Part shown: in pieces, positions 43,887-57,167 of the stretch
Layout: every line of letters starts with the position of its first letter
How positions within the stretch are numbered: position 1 is the first letter of the stretch
Assembly: GCA_018292915.2 (NCBI GenBank)
Contig: JACVVK020000326.1
Location: 728,501 to 792,500, forward strand
Reading direction: 5' to 3'
Source of the DNA: Batillaria attramentaria
Lineage: Eukaryota; Mollusca; Gastropoda; Batillariidae
Length of the DNA: 64,000 nt
Program-made: the position numbers and the translations under genes
Notes under the pieces: generated by a model
Database searches by the model: none
What the model saw: the letters and a program-made list of their open reading frames with translations, nothing else
What the model was told of the DNA's origin: nothing

Positions 43887-44042
43887 ATGATGCAGCTAGG
43901 TCTCTGTGCACTCGTCTTGATGCTGGGAGTGGCCGCCGGTCAAACAGTCTTCGACACAGGCGCAACATACGCCAAGGCCACGACTGCAGGCGTCAACCTC
44001 ATGCTGTCCAAAATGGCTGATATCGATGCAGACACCAAAAAG
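43887..44042 (+). CDS. GPI-protein exon 1
   Basis: 52 codons: signal peptide, then an Ala/Thr-rich segment to DADTKK; donor AAG|GTAAGT, phase 0. Confidence 0.85.
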
Positions 44043-45142
44043 GTAAGTTGCAGCATCCTTTTGTCCTCGCTTCTATAGGGGAGGCGGGATCTTTCGCCGA
44101 GATGGTAGCGCGTTCAGTCGTCAATTTGGAAATGACTACTTCTTTTATCTCTCTCCTTTTTGTTTTATTATTATTATTATTTGTTGTTGTTGTTGCTTGT
44201 TTCGTCTTTCGTATCACCCTAACGGGGAGACGGGGTGGCCGAATGGTAGAGCGTTGGTCTTCTGATGCTCGGGTCGTGAATTTGTATCCCGGCTGGGGCC
44301 AAATATTAATTTAGTGCTGGCTTTTTCATCCGCGTTGCCCCGTCTTTGATATCACCCGTATGTGGTTGAAAAGGACGTTAAACTCCCAAACACTAACCCA
44401 CCCACCCTCGTATCGCCCTAATGTGATTGGAAAAGGATGCCCAATCCTAAACGATCAACTAATGTTCTTCCTGTTGTGACGTCAGTATAGCGGTGCAACA
44501 TGAGCAGGTGAATTTTTTCCCTGTAGCCGCTTCACGTGTAAGGCGGAAGGGTGGGGGCGGGGGAAAGGAAGTCTTTACAATTATTAACTGCAGGTCCACG
44601 TACAGCCAGAAAACATCCAGCCAACTGTGGTATAGATGCCTCAGCCACTCGTATATTCCGGATTCTTGTGGTTGAAAAAGGAAACGTGCAGCCCAAGCCA
44701 GTATCGATTCCTCTCCGGCGAAATGTCACTTGAAAACCAAATCTGAGTAAGAGGGAAGCGGCCAAGGGAGGGGTAATGTTGGGTGTTAGGGGGGTGTTGA
44801 GGAAATGAAAGCTCCGTGTCGACGGACGGGCGCTACATGACCGAGAAAGGTGCGTCAATTAATGCGGAATAATTTTGTTTGGGCTGCTGTTTGAATGTTT
44901 ATGCAGCCATTTGTTTCGAAAACTGTCTCACGGTACAGTAGTCAGAAATTTGGCTGGCACACACACACTGACACACTCACACTGACACACTCACACTGAC
45001 ACACACTCACACTCTCTCTCTCTCTCTCACACACCGTGGCCCTGGATGATATCCTTGCATTTTACCCAATTCGCCCAACATTTATTGTCAGTTCTTGAAA
45101 TGGACACACGTCTACTCAATAAACAAGTCAAGTCAAGTCAAG

Positions 45143-45231
<89 letters not shown>

Positions 45232-46108
45232 TTGTGTAGAAACGTACCTTTAAGTGTAAACAGCTACCCTGTGTCAGCAGAAGAACTGCAAGTCTCCTTG
45301 CACCTTGCTTTCAGGTGCACCTCATGCTGTCCCTTTTGAAAGAGGTCAATGCCGATGGCGACATGGTATCGGACACCTCGCACGTCAACGTCTCGGCCTT
45401 GACCATGACCAACGAACTTACCCGAGACAACGTCACCCACGGCTCCCTGACACTCCGACGAGCGATCACCACGGTGACTCCCCTCTACTCGGACGCAGGC
45501 ACTCTCAAGCTGACCTACGACATCGCTTTCGGCGGCGGCCACTACCTGGTGAAGGACGTCTACAACGTGAGCGTGATGACAGGGGACGTGGTGGTGACCC
45601 TGGAGGTGCACGACTGGAACTTCGATGCTAGTGGCGAGTCTCTGGACGCCAGTATGAAGGTCAAGGGCAGCGCTGCCGAACCTACGGTGCATGAGGACGC
45701 CGACATGCCGAACTACCTGATCTACGACCTCGGGGACGGTGCCATGCTGAAGCTCCCGAAAATGGTATTTCTTTCTTTCTTTCTTTCTTTCTTTCTTTTT
45801 TTAAGATGTATTTATTTATTTATTTTATTTTATTTTATTTATTTATTTATTTTATTTTATTTTATCTATTTTTACTTATTTATTTATTTTTTTTTTTTTT
45901 TTTTTTGGGGGGGGAGGGGTCCTCCTCTCCCTTTTAATCTTGAATGTGCCCGTCGATCTCTTTCTGTCGTGCTCTTACACGCATATAAGTATGCAGAATG
46001 GGGAAAAAAAAAAACTCTGATGAAGGTCTAAGAGTTCACCACTTGTCTGTACCTATGTATGATTGTTTCAGTGTAGCGTATAAATTCAAGGTCCGTGGTC
46101 CTCTTTCT

Positions 46109-46193
<85 letters not shown>

Positions 46194-47293
46194 ACATACA
46201 CACACACACACACACAGAGTTTTCGATTTCAACCACGTCTTACTATCTTTGCCGGATTTTGTAGTTTGTGAGCTGGAAAATTCGTTGATTCGTTGATTTT
46301 CATATGTTTCCTTTTGTTTTCCTATGCCCCCAAAGGGTTGGAAATAAACTAAACTTGACTTGACTTGTCAAACTGGCTGATGCATATTCTGCTTTGTTTG
46401 GAATCGTCAGCGAATTGCCTCTATTCTGCGAACTCGGAACATTTTCCCCGTACAAACTAGAAAGAAAGAAAGAAAGAGGGAAAGGGGAAAAGAAAAGAAA
46501 AAAGCTACGTATTACTGATTGCTTAACACGGACATCCTTAACTCTGGTCTCGCCCGTGTTCGACTGAGGTGCATGTAAAACTTGATTTGCCGGATCTACA
46601 GCAATAATTTATGCAAGCTGGAAAGCTGCAGCCAATCAGAGCTAGGCCGGTGCGTGTAAAAGAATGGCCGAAGTAATTCAACTTCAAGGTATTTGGTGGG
46701 TAATTGAGGCGGTCGGTGGTCTAGTGGTTAAGCCTTAGTCACCAATGCGAGAGGTCAGGTTCGAGTCCCGCTCGGGGCGAAGAATTTTTCTTTCTCGTAT
46801 GTGGCACCGTTCATTCGGGCCGACAGTCGGGGGTTCTCTCCAGGTACTCCGGCTCCCCCCCCCCCCCCCCCCTTTTCTGCTTTGGAAACAAAAATAAAAG
46901 ATAAATGCAATTCTAAAATTCCGAAACTTAAATTGCTGAGCTGGCCCTTCGCGCCACGTGATTGTGACGTGTCCATGTCCAGTGTGTGAGAGAATGCGTG
47001 TGATTCACATGAGCGTGCGTGTTGGGTTTAGCTCGCGTCGCTTTGAGCTAAATATTTGGGATAAAGCGCCCATATTAATGAGATTATTATTATTATTTAT
47101 TATTATTTATGGAAACACACTTCAGGCAGATACCTTGGAAATAAAGGTGTTTGCTTCAAGTATTCAGAGACGTCGTAAAAAAAATCGGTTTGGGGGTTTT
47201 GTGGGATGGTTTTGAACAGCAAGGGTAAACGCGCATGGTACATAAGAAATGCCGGCCTACAAATGTTTGCCTTTCTCAACCAGAAACCACCGC

Positions 47294-47336
<43 letters not shown>

Positions 47337-50300
47337 TGGCCCTGTGTGTATGAATAGTTGAATAACCTCCCCAAACAGCTGCCACTCACCTGTCTCAAGT
47401 CGCCTTGCACCCTAATGCGTGTATCCGAGTTCTTTCAGAAAACGTGAAAGGCCATCTTCTATGTAACAACCAAAAACGGAGAAAGGGTTTTGAGAGTAAT
47501 TACACCATGCCATACCTTGTCCATTGAGCCAAACGAGTGACAGCAACATGCGTGTATCCGAGTTCTTTCAGAAAACGTGAAAGGCCATCTTCTATGTAAC
47601 AACCAAAAACGGTGAAAGGGTTTTGAGAGTAATTACACCTTGCCATACCTTGTCCATTGAGCCAAACGAGTGACAGCAACATTGCAGTATTATTTACGCC
47701 TGGGCGGTTGCGCGGCCAAGGGTAGAGGGTAAACGCCCCTTGAAGCATCAATAGCAACGTACATGAGGCCGCTCGCCATTGAAAGCCACTATTTTCCTGA
47801 CGCCGCTTAGATGAAAAACTGCCGCGTTCGAAGCTCTCAGGATATTTGCCAGATAGAAGGGTGTTTCACTTGGCCATCGCAAGCGTTTCGGGACTTAGGG
47901 TGGGTGGGTGTTTGGGGGTTTAACGTCCTTTTCCACCACATACGGGTGATACCAAAGACGGGGCAACAATGAAGATGCCAGCACAAATATTTGACCCCAG
48001 CCGGGATACGAGCTCACGACCCGAGCATTAGAAGTCCAACGCTCTACCATTCGGCCACCCCGGCTCCCCGTTTCTGGACTTAGATTCCCCCTTAAACAGA
48101 CAAGAAATTGAATTTGTGGCTTCTACTGTTACAGACGTACGACTTTGTCTGAACCTATACGGTCCATTCCTGAACAGACTGGGACTCGAAAAATCTTCTT
48201 AAAATAGCAACCAATCGACAGCCCCGTCTAGCTGGTCCTCAGTCCGCAACCAATAAACGTCGTTTGCTCAGTGCGCTATGTACGCCGGCCAGAGTCACCA
48301 AAGTGTTTTTTTTTTTTCTCTCTTTTTTTTTTTTTTTTTTTTTTGGCTGGTTCCAGTAGTGTTCCTCCCTGGTAATGGGTGGAATCCACGGAGGGGTCGG
48401 AAGTTGGGGCAATTTTTATTATGCATGATGGAGATGAGGATGATGGTAAGATGATGCTATGGAGGTGCGCGTGGTTTGGGACTGCGGGACAGGGCCGCAT
48501 TCCACGCTTCCTGTCATAAATATCCCGGAATTAACCAGGCCGTGTAATCATCCACATCATAAGACGTGTCAAACCAAGCGAAGCACCCCCCAAAGTCGCA
48601 CCCGTGAAGTGGGTGAAGCTCGGCTGTGTGGCAACAGCCTCCCCATTGGGCCCATAGCACACCCGCTGTGGGTAGGAGCCGACCTAGGTAGGGAAAAATC
48701 CCGCTTGCCTCGGCTGGGACTCGAACCCGGTCCCCCGGTCCATAGTCCGAAGTGCTAACCACTACACTACGGGGGCCGGTATTCAGATGTTACATTGTGA
48801 TCCAAGTGACTGATTCTGATGCACAGATTAAGCACACTCGAGAAAAAGTTTCCCAGCCGGTCAGACTTTAAAAACTCGTATGTGTGGATCTGCTTTGTGG
48901 CTGTCAGTCTAGCATCGTACATGTGCCATGCTAGACCGTGGGGCGGTCGGTCGGTGGTGTAGTGGATAAGAGACTTGTCACCAATGCGAGAGGTCAGGAG
49001 TTCGAGTCCCACACGGGGCAAAGAATTTTTTCTTCTCGTACGTGGCACCGTTCATTCGGGCCGATCGTCGGGGGTTCTCTCCGGGTACTCCGGCTTCCTC
49101 CCCCTCTGCTTTGGAAATGTTCAGCCCACCAAATTTGAAAAATAAATGCAATTCTAAATTCCGAAATTTAAGTAGCTGAGCTGACCCTTCGCACCACGTG
49201 ATTGTAATGTGTTTATGTCCAGTGTTTGAGAGAATGCGTGTGATTCACGTGAGCGTGCGTGTTGGGTTCAGTTCGCGGCGCTTTGAGCCGATTCATGAAA
49301 TTTGGTAAAGCGCCTATACAATACTCATTATTATTATTATTATTATTATTACCACCTAGACACACGTACTGTAACGGCCTCCGGCAGCTGTGCTGAGCCA
49401 GCAGAAGCCTAAAAGCAACCCGAAAAGCGCAGCGTTTGCTAGGACAAGTTCGGGCAACTGCAGTTCTCATAGTCACATCGAACGTACCTCAGAATACAGA
49501 ATTTGAATTTTGGACCGCTCGCGCAAAGTGTAAGCAACATTGTATCACATTAGGAGCTGTACGAATCACCAAGATAAGAGTATTCCGAGCGTACAGGCGC
49601 ACTCACCAGCGAAACCAGAAGTTGTAATGGACGACCCCACTCCTGTCAATCAGTCAAAAGGGCCGAGCCCACATAATTCAGCCAATCGCATACCGCGGCA
49701 TAATGAGCACAACATATGCCATGGTCTGGCAAACTTTGCCAGACACTCCAACGAAGGAAGCACGACGTGTAGTTTGATATGACTGTAACACGGAAAGAAA
49801 GCAGTAAGTGTATTGACGTCATCTGAGGAAAATGGCCATTACGTCAATCTTTCATCTTGAAATCACAACTTTTTCCATAAAGTGACGTCATGGACGGTAC
49901 TGTCTTTTACCAATACGCGGCAGAGTGAAGGGGTGTGGCTTTCCGAGTGGAGTCGTCAGTTAGCCCGTTTAATCAATTCAAACTAATCATCCCGGGCTTA
50001 CGCCCTAGTCCCTCTGCATGCATCCGACCCCCTCCCCCCCCCCCCCCACACACACACAGACCACCACCCCTCTCCCACAGACACCCCCCCCCCCACCCGT
50101 ACCCTATACCACACCCGTTTGCCCAGGTATATCATTATCCTCATACGCTACACTCGCACGTCGCCATAATTCTTCTAGAATCTGATCCGTGTCCATGGCA
50201 ACAAATGAACCCGCACCGCGCCGTGGCTGACTCGAGGATGAGACGGAAGACCTAGACACTGTGGACAGCGCGTGGTTAATCGATAGCACTGCAATTAATC

Positions 50301-50716
50301 AGAAACTTGGGTGTCGGATCAAACTGTACGGCACTCACGTGCTCGCCTCCTCACCATACAGGTGCCTTTTCTGATGGATGGATGGATGGATGGATGGAGA
50401 AGCTAAGGGCGTTGGCATCATTTTAGATTCTGAGGTGACGGTGATGCTGAACACGTTTTAAAAGAGTTGATAAAGGAGGGGTTGGAGAGGGAAGGGGGGG
50501 GGGTGCCTATCCCGGTCTGCTTGTCCCCCGCCCCCTCTTCCTTCCACCCCATCTCCTTCATCAGTCATGTCCCCCACCTAATCCCTGTAGTATTCATGCT
50601 TTAGAGAAAACAACAACAACAACGCGCGCGCACACACACACACGCACACGCACACGCACACGCACACGCACGCGCACACGCACGCACACACACACACACG
50701 CGCACACACACACGCG

Positions 50717-50752
<36 letters not shown>

Positions 50753-50759
50753 GTGGTCG

Positions 50760-50790
<31 letters not shown>

Positions 50791-53700
50791 ACAGGAAAGA
50801 ACTGACGTATAAGTGGGGTCGATAGCAATATTGTCTCGGAATGCTATGCGTAAATACAAAACCACGGGTGATAATCTGTCGCCCAGTAATCGGCGCTAAA
50901 GAGTAGCCCGTTGCCGTGACAACCAGGCAGTTGGGCCCGAGCGCTTCGACCGTCGAGTGCCAGTAGAGAACCCTTGCCAGTGTTTGGTGACGGGCAAACA
51001 GTCGGGTTGTTGATCACGAGAAGGATGTAATGATCAGATTCCTCAGCGCAGGGTAGAAATAGAAGGGGTGGGGGGGGGGGGCGGAGATAAGAAGGGGGGG
51101 GGGGGGGGGATATTCTATCTGCCGCAAGAATGAGAAGAATTGCACTGAGTACGTTGTACTTTGGTGTTCCCGCTTCGCTAGGAGTCAGCGAAAGTTGTTA
51201 GTCCAACCCTTCCCTAGCTGAAAGTTGCAGCTGGCTGACTGGTTGGATAGTTAAGTTTTAACGCTCCTGCCCGGCCAAGCGTGACTGGAGGCGGCCCTTT
51301 AGGGGCAGGCTACGGGGCTAACAGACACCTACCCTAGCTGTACAGTCCAACTGAAAACCATTCAGTCCAGACAGACTTACAAGGTCGGCCACATTCGATT
51401 TATCCTTGACTGTGGGGTGGACAAGTTGGACCAACCGGTCCATTTTACACAGCCGTAGGAAACGGGCGACGTTGACAGTAAACACTTTTTTTTTTCAGTT
51501 TTCGTTTAAACTCCCACCTATGCTCAGGGGTTGGACTGACACCGCGCGTTCCCGGCAGAAAGCTGCTCAGGTACCCCGGTCTTCGCCGCGGGAGACGTCG
51601 GGGGGGGGGGGGGGGACTGGCTTTCTACCATACCACAATTGGCCGAGCCTTCTCTGAAGCAGCTACCGTATAGTAGTAATTATGGTCTTCGGTTACTTAT
51701 ACCGCCTTGTCCGAAATGTATGTAATTTTGCCATGAAGAGATAATCGAATCCACTCAGTCCAGTCTTCGGAGGAGAACATACGAGAGTTCGGTACACTCA
51801 GTCGAGATTTGCTTTAAAAAAAGAAAAAAAGAACGCCTTTCAGTCTTTCCAAATTATGGAGAGAAGAAGAAAATGGGGGAGAAGTTGGGGAAGGGCCGAT
51901 GGGGGTGGCGGTGGCGGTAATGATGGGGTGATTATACTGCTGTTCATGCTGGAGGGAGATTGTCGATAAAATATCGCGGCGTTCAGCTTAGAAAGCAATC
52001 TTCCAAAACAACGTCCTTGTTTCCATTCCAGGTCCTGGCTTCGAGGAGGGGAGAGGGTTGGGTGGGGGTGGGGGTAGGGAGGGTGACGAAAGGTGGGGAA
52101 TTCAGTTATTCCTCGAGGGTGGGTGTGTGGGGTGGGGTGGGGTGGGCGGTTGCGTGGGTGGGTGTTTGGGAGTTTAACGTCCTTTTCCACTAAGTATGGA
52201 TGATACCAAAGACGGGGCAACGAGAAAAAGGACAGCACAAATAATTATGTGGCCCCAGCCGGGATTCGAACTCACGACCTGAGCATTGGGAGTCCAACGC
52301 TCTACCATTCGGCTATCCCGGCTGTCCTTGTCCCTCGAGGGATAAATAATTTTTTTTGATAACTTGACCATAATGGTACTCATACTGTAAAGGAGGGGGG
52401 GGGGGATTGATGTCAATGAGATATAAATGTGCTCGGCTTAGAGAGTGCAGTCTTCCAAAACATCGTCCTTGCTTCCCGCGAGTTCTGGAGAGGAGAGCAG
52501 AACGAAGAACGGCGAGGGGAGAGGGGGGGGGGGTGGTAGAGAGGGGGACGTAAAGGTCGGACAGTGGCAATAATGACAAAAAGCAAACAGCGATCGTGAT
52601 GATTATCATGCTGGGGGGTATTAATAAAATATAATACCGTTCAGCTTCGAGCGCATTCTCCCGCTCACAGAGCTTGTCTGCTCTATTTTTCCCCTATGTT
52701 GCTCCGGGGTAGTACTCGGTGTGGTAGCACTAGCAGCCTGTGGTAGAGACGGAGCTAGAAGATCATTACTGCATTCCCATCATTACGATCGGCTTTGGGA
52801 ATAACGCATAAGGCATCATCGATTGGCTCGCTCATTAGCAGAGGGATGACACTGGATGCACGTTCGCCTGTGTGTGCCGCAGTATAGACCATAGAATTGG
52901 ACCTTCACAGTAAATGTTAAATGTTAACAGCTCCAACTGTTCTCTTCGTAACGAGAGTTGCTTTTGTTCGCAAGATAGGTGCGGGGTATCATTAATTAGG
53001 ACGAAGTGAAGTTATTCCGCAGTAAAGAAACTCATGAAGTAAATTATTAATTATTTCACTGCTGCAATCACTACTTGGGTTTTTGTTGTTTTGTTTTTGG
53101 TTTGTTTGTTTGTTTGTTTTTTGTTGTTGTTTTTTTTTCAATTTCTTTTATTAGTTACTAGATAGGTTGAGAAGTTGAGACTTAGACAGAGGTGGATGAG
53201 TTCGCTACGCAGGAAAAGCGGATGTTGTTTCAACGGACGCGATTTTGTGTTTCGCAATTGCTGTCGTATGGTCCGTTTCTCGCGTGAGAAGTAAAATCAT
53301 TATGCGTGTGACAGTCAGACTACCGCCACCGGAACCACCACTGTGAATTATAAACTGCTGGACACACATAACTCTGTAAATAAAAGAGTAAAAGATAATG
53401 CACTCCCTCCCCCCTCCGAGGGTGTCCGGGTGGTCGAATGGTAGAGCGTTGGACTTCTAATGCTCGGGTCGTGAGTTCGATCCCGGCTGGGGCCAAATAT
53501 ATGTGCTGGCTTTTTCATCGTTGCCCCGTCTTTGATATCACCCTATGTGGTGGAAAAGGACGCTAAACCCCCAAACACCCACCCACCCTCCCCCCTCCGA
53601 AAATAAGAACAAACAAACAAAACAAGAAAACACCCCCCCCCCCAAAAAAAAAAAAAAAAACAAACAAAAAAAAAAACAGAACAACAACAGCAACCAAAAA

Positions 53701-56598
53701 AAAAAAATCAACGTACAAACAAAAACAAAAAACAAAAACACCCAAACCAAATAGGCGACAACAACAGCAAAAAAAAAGTCGAAAGCAAAACAGATACCAT
53801 CACCAGGTCCACCAGACACGTACCGCCGCCGCCCCCCCCCCCCCCCCATCTCCCCGCAGTTTTAAAAAGCTCAATGTTTGCGGCTTTTTGCTGAGATTGC
53901 AGACCTTTAAGCACGCGATTATCTGCGATGAACGTTTTACTGCTTACCCAGCCTCGCCTCTAAACGCGCCCAAACAACTTTCACAAGCAACAAACACGAG
54001 AACAACATGGATTTCGGTCTCCGGGGGGGGGTGGGGGGGGGGGGGCGTAGTTAGCGAGTTATACCGCGTATTCATCATTAGTTTGTATTCCCAGAAGGGT
54101 GTTTGTACCACGCGCGCATCTTTTCCATCTTGCACACATGCTCAGAACCACAAACCATTTCTCATAATTATCGTCTGTCTGTCAAGGGGTTGGCGAGATA
54201 TTTCTCGGCTCCAGCATATGACTTCGTGTTTCACAGTACTGGAATGCCACGTGTATTCAGTATCGATTTTTTTCGCGTGCCCAGCCTTTGTAATTAAACT
54301 TAGTAGTAGAAGCAACGGCGGATTCGCGTAGGATTGTTACGGGGGGTTGGCAGCAAACCCTTTAGCTCAATTCCTACCAAGTAAGTTTGGGCCACCCAGG
54401 TTTTGCACCAGCGGCCTGACTAAAAAATAAAAAAAAATCATAATTTATTTCTGCGTAAAGTTACAGATGATAAGTTGCAATATTTGCTGTATATGCACTT
54501 AGTATTTATCTTTGTTTTACCTAGTTGTAATTGCTATTTGTTTTCTACGCTTTTTTTGTAACCGGGAGTTCGAGAAATTAGCATGAAGGTGCAGCGTCTC
54601 CTGCATGTTCTAGGTTTATACTGCCCCGTAGATCAGTTTGCATCAGCTGCCGAACGTTACATTTTTGTGGGTTTTTTTGTTGTTGTTGTTTTGGTGTTTT
54701 TTTTTTTTTAATGTAGTGCAGACACACTTAGCCGCGAATTAGCCTTTGTGGCTTGCGCGGCGTTAAGCCTCAAAAACTCACTCCCTCCCTCTGCATTAAG
54801 TTACATGTGGCTTGGTGGAAGTGTTGCACGTTGATTCAGTTCTACTCACGTCTGCTGCAATACCAAGCGTATTTAGAAACGAATGTTTTACTGCCTGTCT
54901 GCCCAAAATATGTCCTAGGTTATACTGCCCCGTAGACCAGTTTGCATCGTTTGTCCAACGTTACATTTTTTTTTTTTCATGTAGTGCAGGTACACTCAGC
55001 CGCGAATTAGTCTTTGTGACTTGCGCGGCTTTAACTCTAAAAACTCACTCACTCCGCCCAAAACAGCCTGTCGTAGAGATTAGTAAGGCTCCGAATGCAA
55101 CACACTGATGTTTGGTAGCTGTTTGAACGAGGAAACTCAACCGACTGTATACGACGTCCGCCTTGTTTGTCGATAGTCATCAGCGGTACAGCTACCGGCT
55201 GCTGCGTTTTGGCTCCGATCAGCTGAACGCAAGCCTCTGTATGTATGTATTTGTGGGCGAAGGACACAAATACACAGGGCCTCAAAATACCTGTATATTC
55301 CCTATTAGCCTCATTCGTGTCCCACCTCTGTGCAAAAAGTCCCAGCTTCACTGGCAGCTTGCCTCTTTTTGTGACCACCTGCCATTAACCTCGACCTACA
55401 TAAGACAAATATCACGGAAATCACGCTTTTTCATGACAACAAAAATCACTACAGACTAGCACACTTGCCAAACAGGCTACCTCAAACAAATACCATGACC
55501 CCACGGTCAGTTTGTGTCCTTACGCCTGTGCGTGTGTCAGTAGTAGTAGTGTGTTTCTAAACTCCACGAAAACAGCTCAGAACGATCTTTGAGCCTGAAA
55601 TAGTAGCAATGGCCAAGCGTGTCGAGTTGAGTGTAGCCTGGTTCAGTACCCCATTCCGGGGAGCCGGGATAGCCGAATGGTAGATGGTTGTACTCTCAAT
55701 GATCAAGTCATGAGTTCGAATCCCGGATGGAGTCAAGTATTTGTGCTGGCCTTTTACTCGTTACCCCGTCTTTGATGTCACCCCTTACGTAGTGGAAAAG
55801 GACGTTAAACTCCCAAACACCCCACCCCACCCCACCCCACCCCACCCCACCCGTACCCCATTCCATACGTGGATCCGTCGGTGAAAATCACGTGGCGCTT
55901 CACGTGATGTATATCACGCGGATTTCACGCGGATCGTGTTACGCCACGTCAGGGTTTTGACATCCGAGGCTTTTGTCTGATTGCGTTGAAAACAGCTTCC
56001 AGTTTAAAAAAAGAAGAAGAAACGAATGCACGGGAATGCAGCGTGAGAGAAAAATCCTGGAACTATATCTATGTATTTAAATGAACAGTGTGTGTCTGTG
56101 TGTGTGCGATAACATCTACCTTAGAGTTCTCACATCACGACTGATTAGAATTGGTGTGGCTGTGCTGAAAATGCCCCGGGTTCATTCTGGCAGGGAACAA
56201 AATTCAGAAAATCGGAGTTTAACGCCCTTTCCCACCACGTATCGCCAAACAGGGAGACTAGAAAACACAGTTTAGAGTTTTCGCATCACGATTTAAAAAT
56301 GAAAATGGTGGCTGTACTCGGGGGGGGGGGGGGGGACCGCGGAAACATTATGGTGGGAAAAAATCTTGGAAAATCAGAGTTTAACGTCCTTTTTCACCAC
56401 GTATCGCTCCATACAGAGAGACCAGAAAGCACTTACTACACATATCACAGCATCAGCCCGGGCGAGGTAGGGTTCATCAGCTACTGAACAAAACACACAG
56501 CTATATGATGCCTTTACATGTATTCGTATAAATATCTTTGTGGTAATGATAACTGTTGTGCGTGTGTGTGTGCGTGCGTGCGTGTGCGTGTGTGTGTG

Positions 56599-56637
<39 letters not shown>

Positions 56638-57110
56638 CGTGTGCCGTGTGTGTGTGTGCGCGCGTACCGTGTGCGTGTGTGTGTGCGCGTGTGTGCGTGC
56701 GTGTGTTGTTGTTTTGCAGAAACTTTACTTGCTATGCGAGATTCGCTGAGTTAACAGGTGACAGACCGTGAAACAAACGCGCGCGCGCGCGCGTGTGTGC
56801 GTGTGCGCGCGCGCGTGCGTGCTTGCGTGCGTGTGTTTTTGTTGTTTTGCAGAAACTTTACTTGCTATGCGAGATTCGCTGAGTTAACAGGCGACAGACC
56901 GTGAAACAAAACACACAACGAAACAAAATGCAACACAAACAGCAAAGCAGAGCAGAGCAAAATAATGCAAAGTAAAAGCGAAACAGATAAAAAGTATACA
57001 TATGTAAAAGCTGGTGAACAAATAAATTGCAGGAAACGCAAGAACGACATACCACTGTTGAAATGATCATGTTGACAAATGTCAAGCAAGGTGTGGGTTT
57101 TAGGCATGTG

Positions 57111-57167
<57 letters not shown>

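Noticed and set aside
47500..47757. 85-aa minus-strand frame over the 133-bp duplication
   Set aside because: It repeats because the DNA is duplicated; no family or splice evidence.
50104..50289. Minus-strand frame with ATG at 50196 in good context, encoding an acidic 28-residue stretch
   Set aside because: No convincing donor follows and no partner exon was found; too short to call. It remains a weak candidate first exon.
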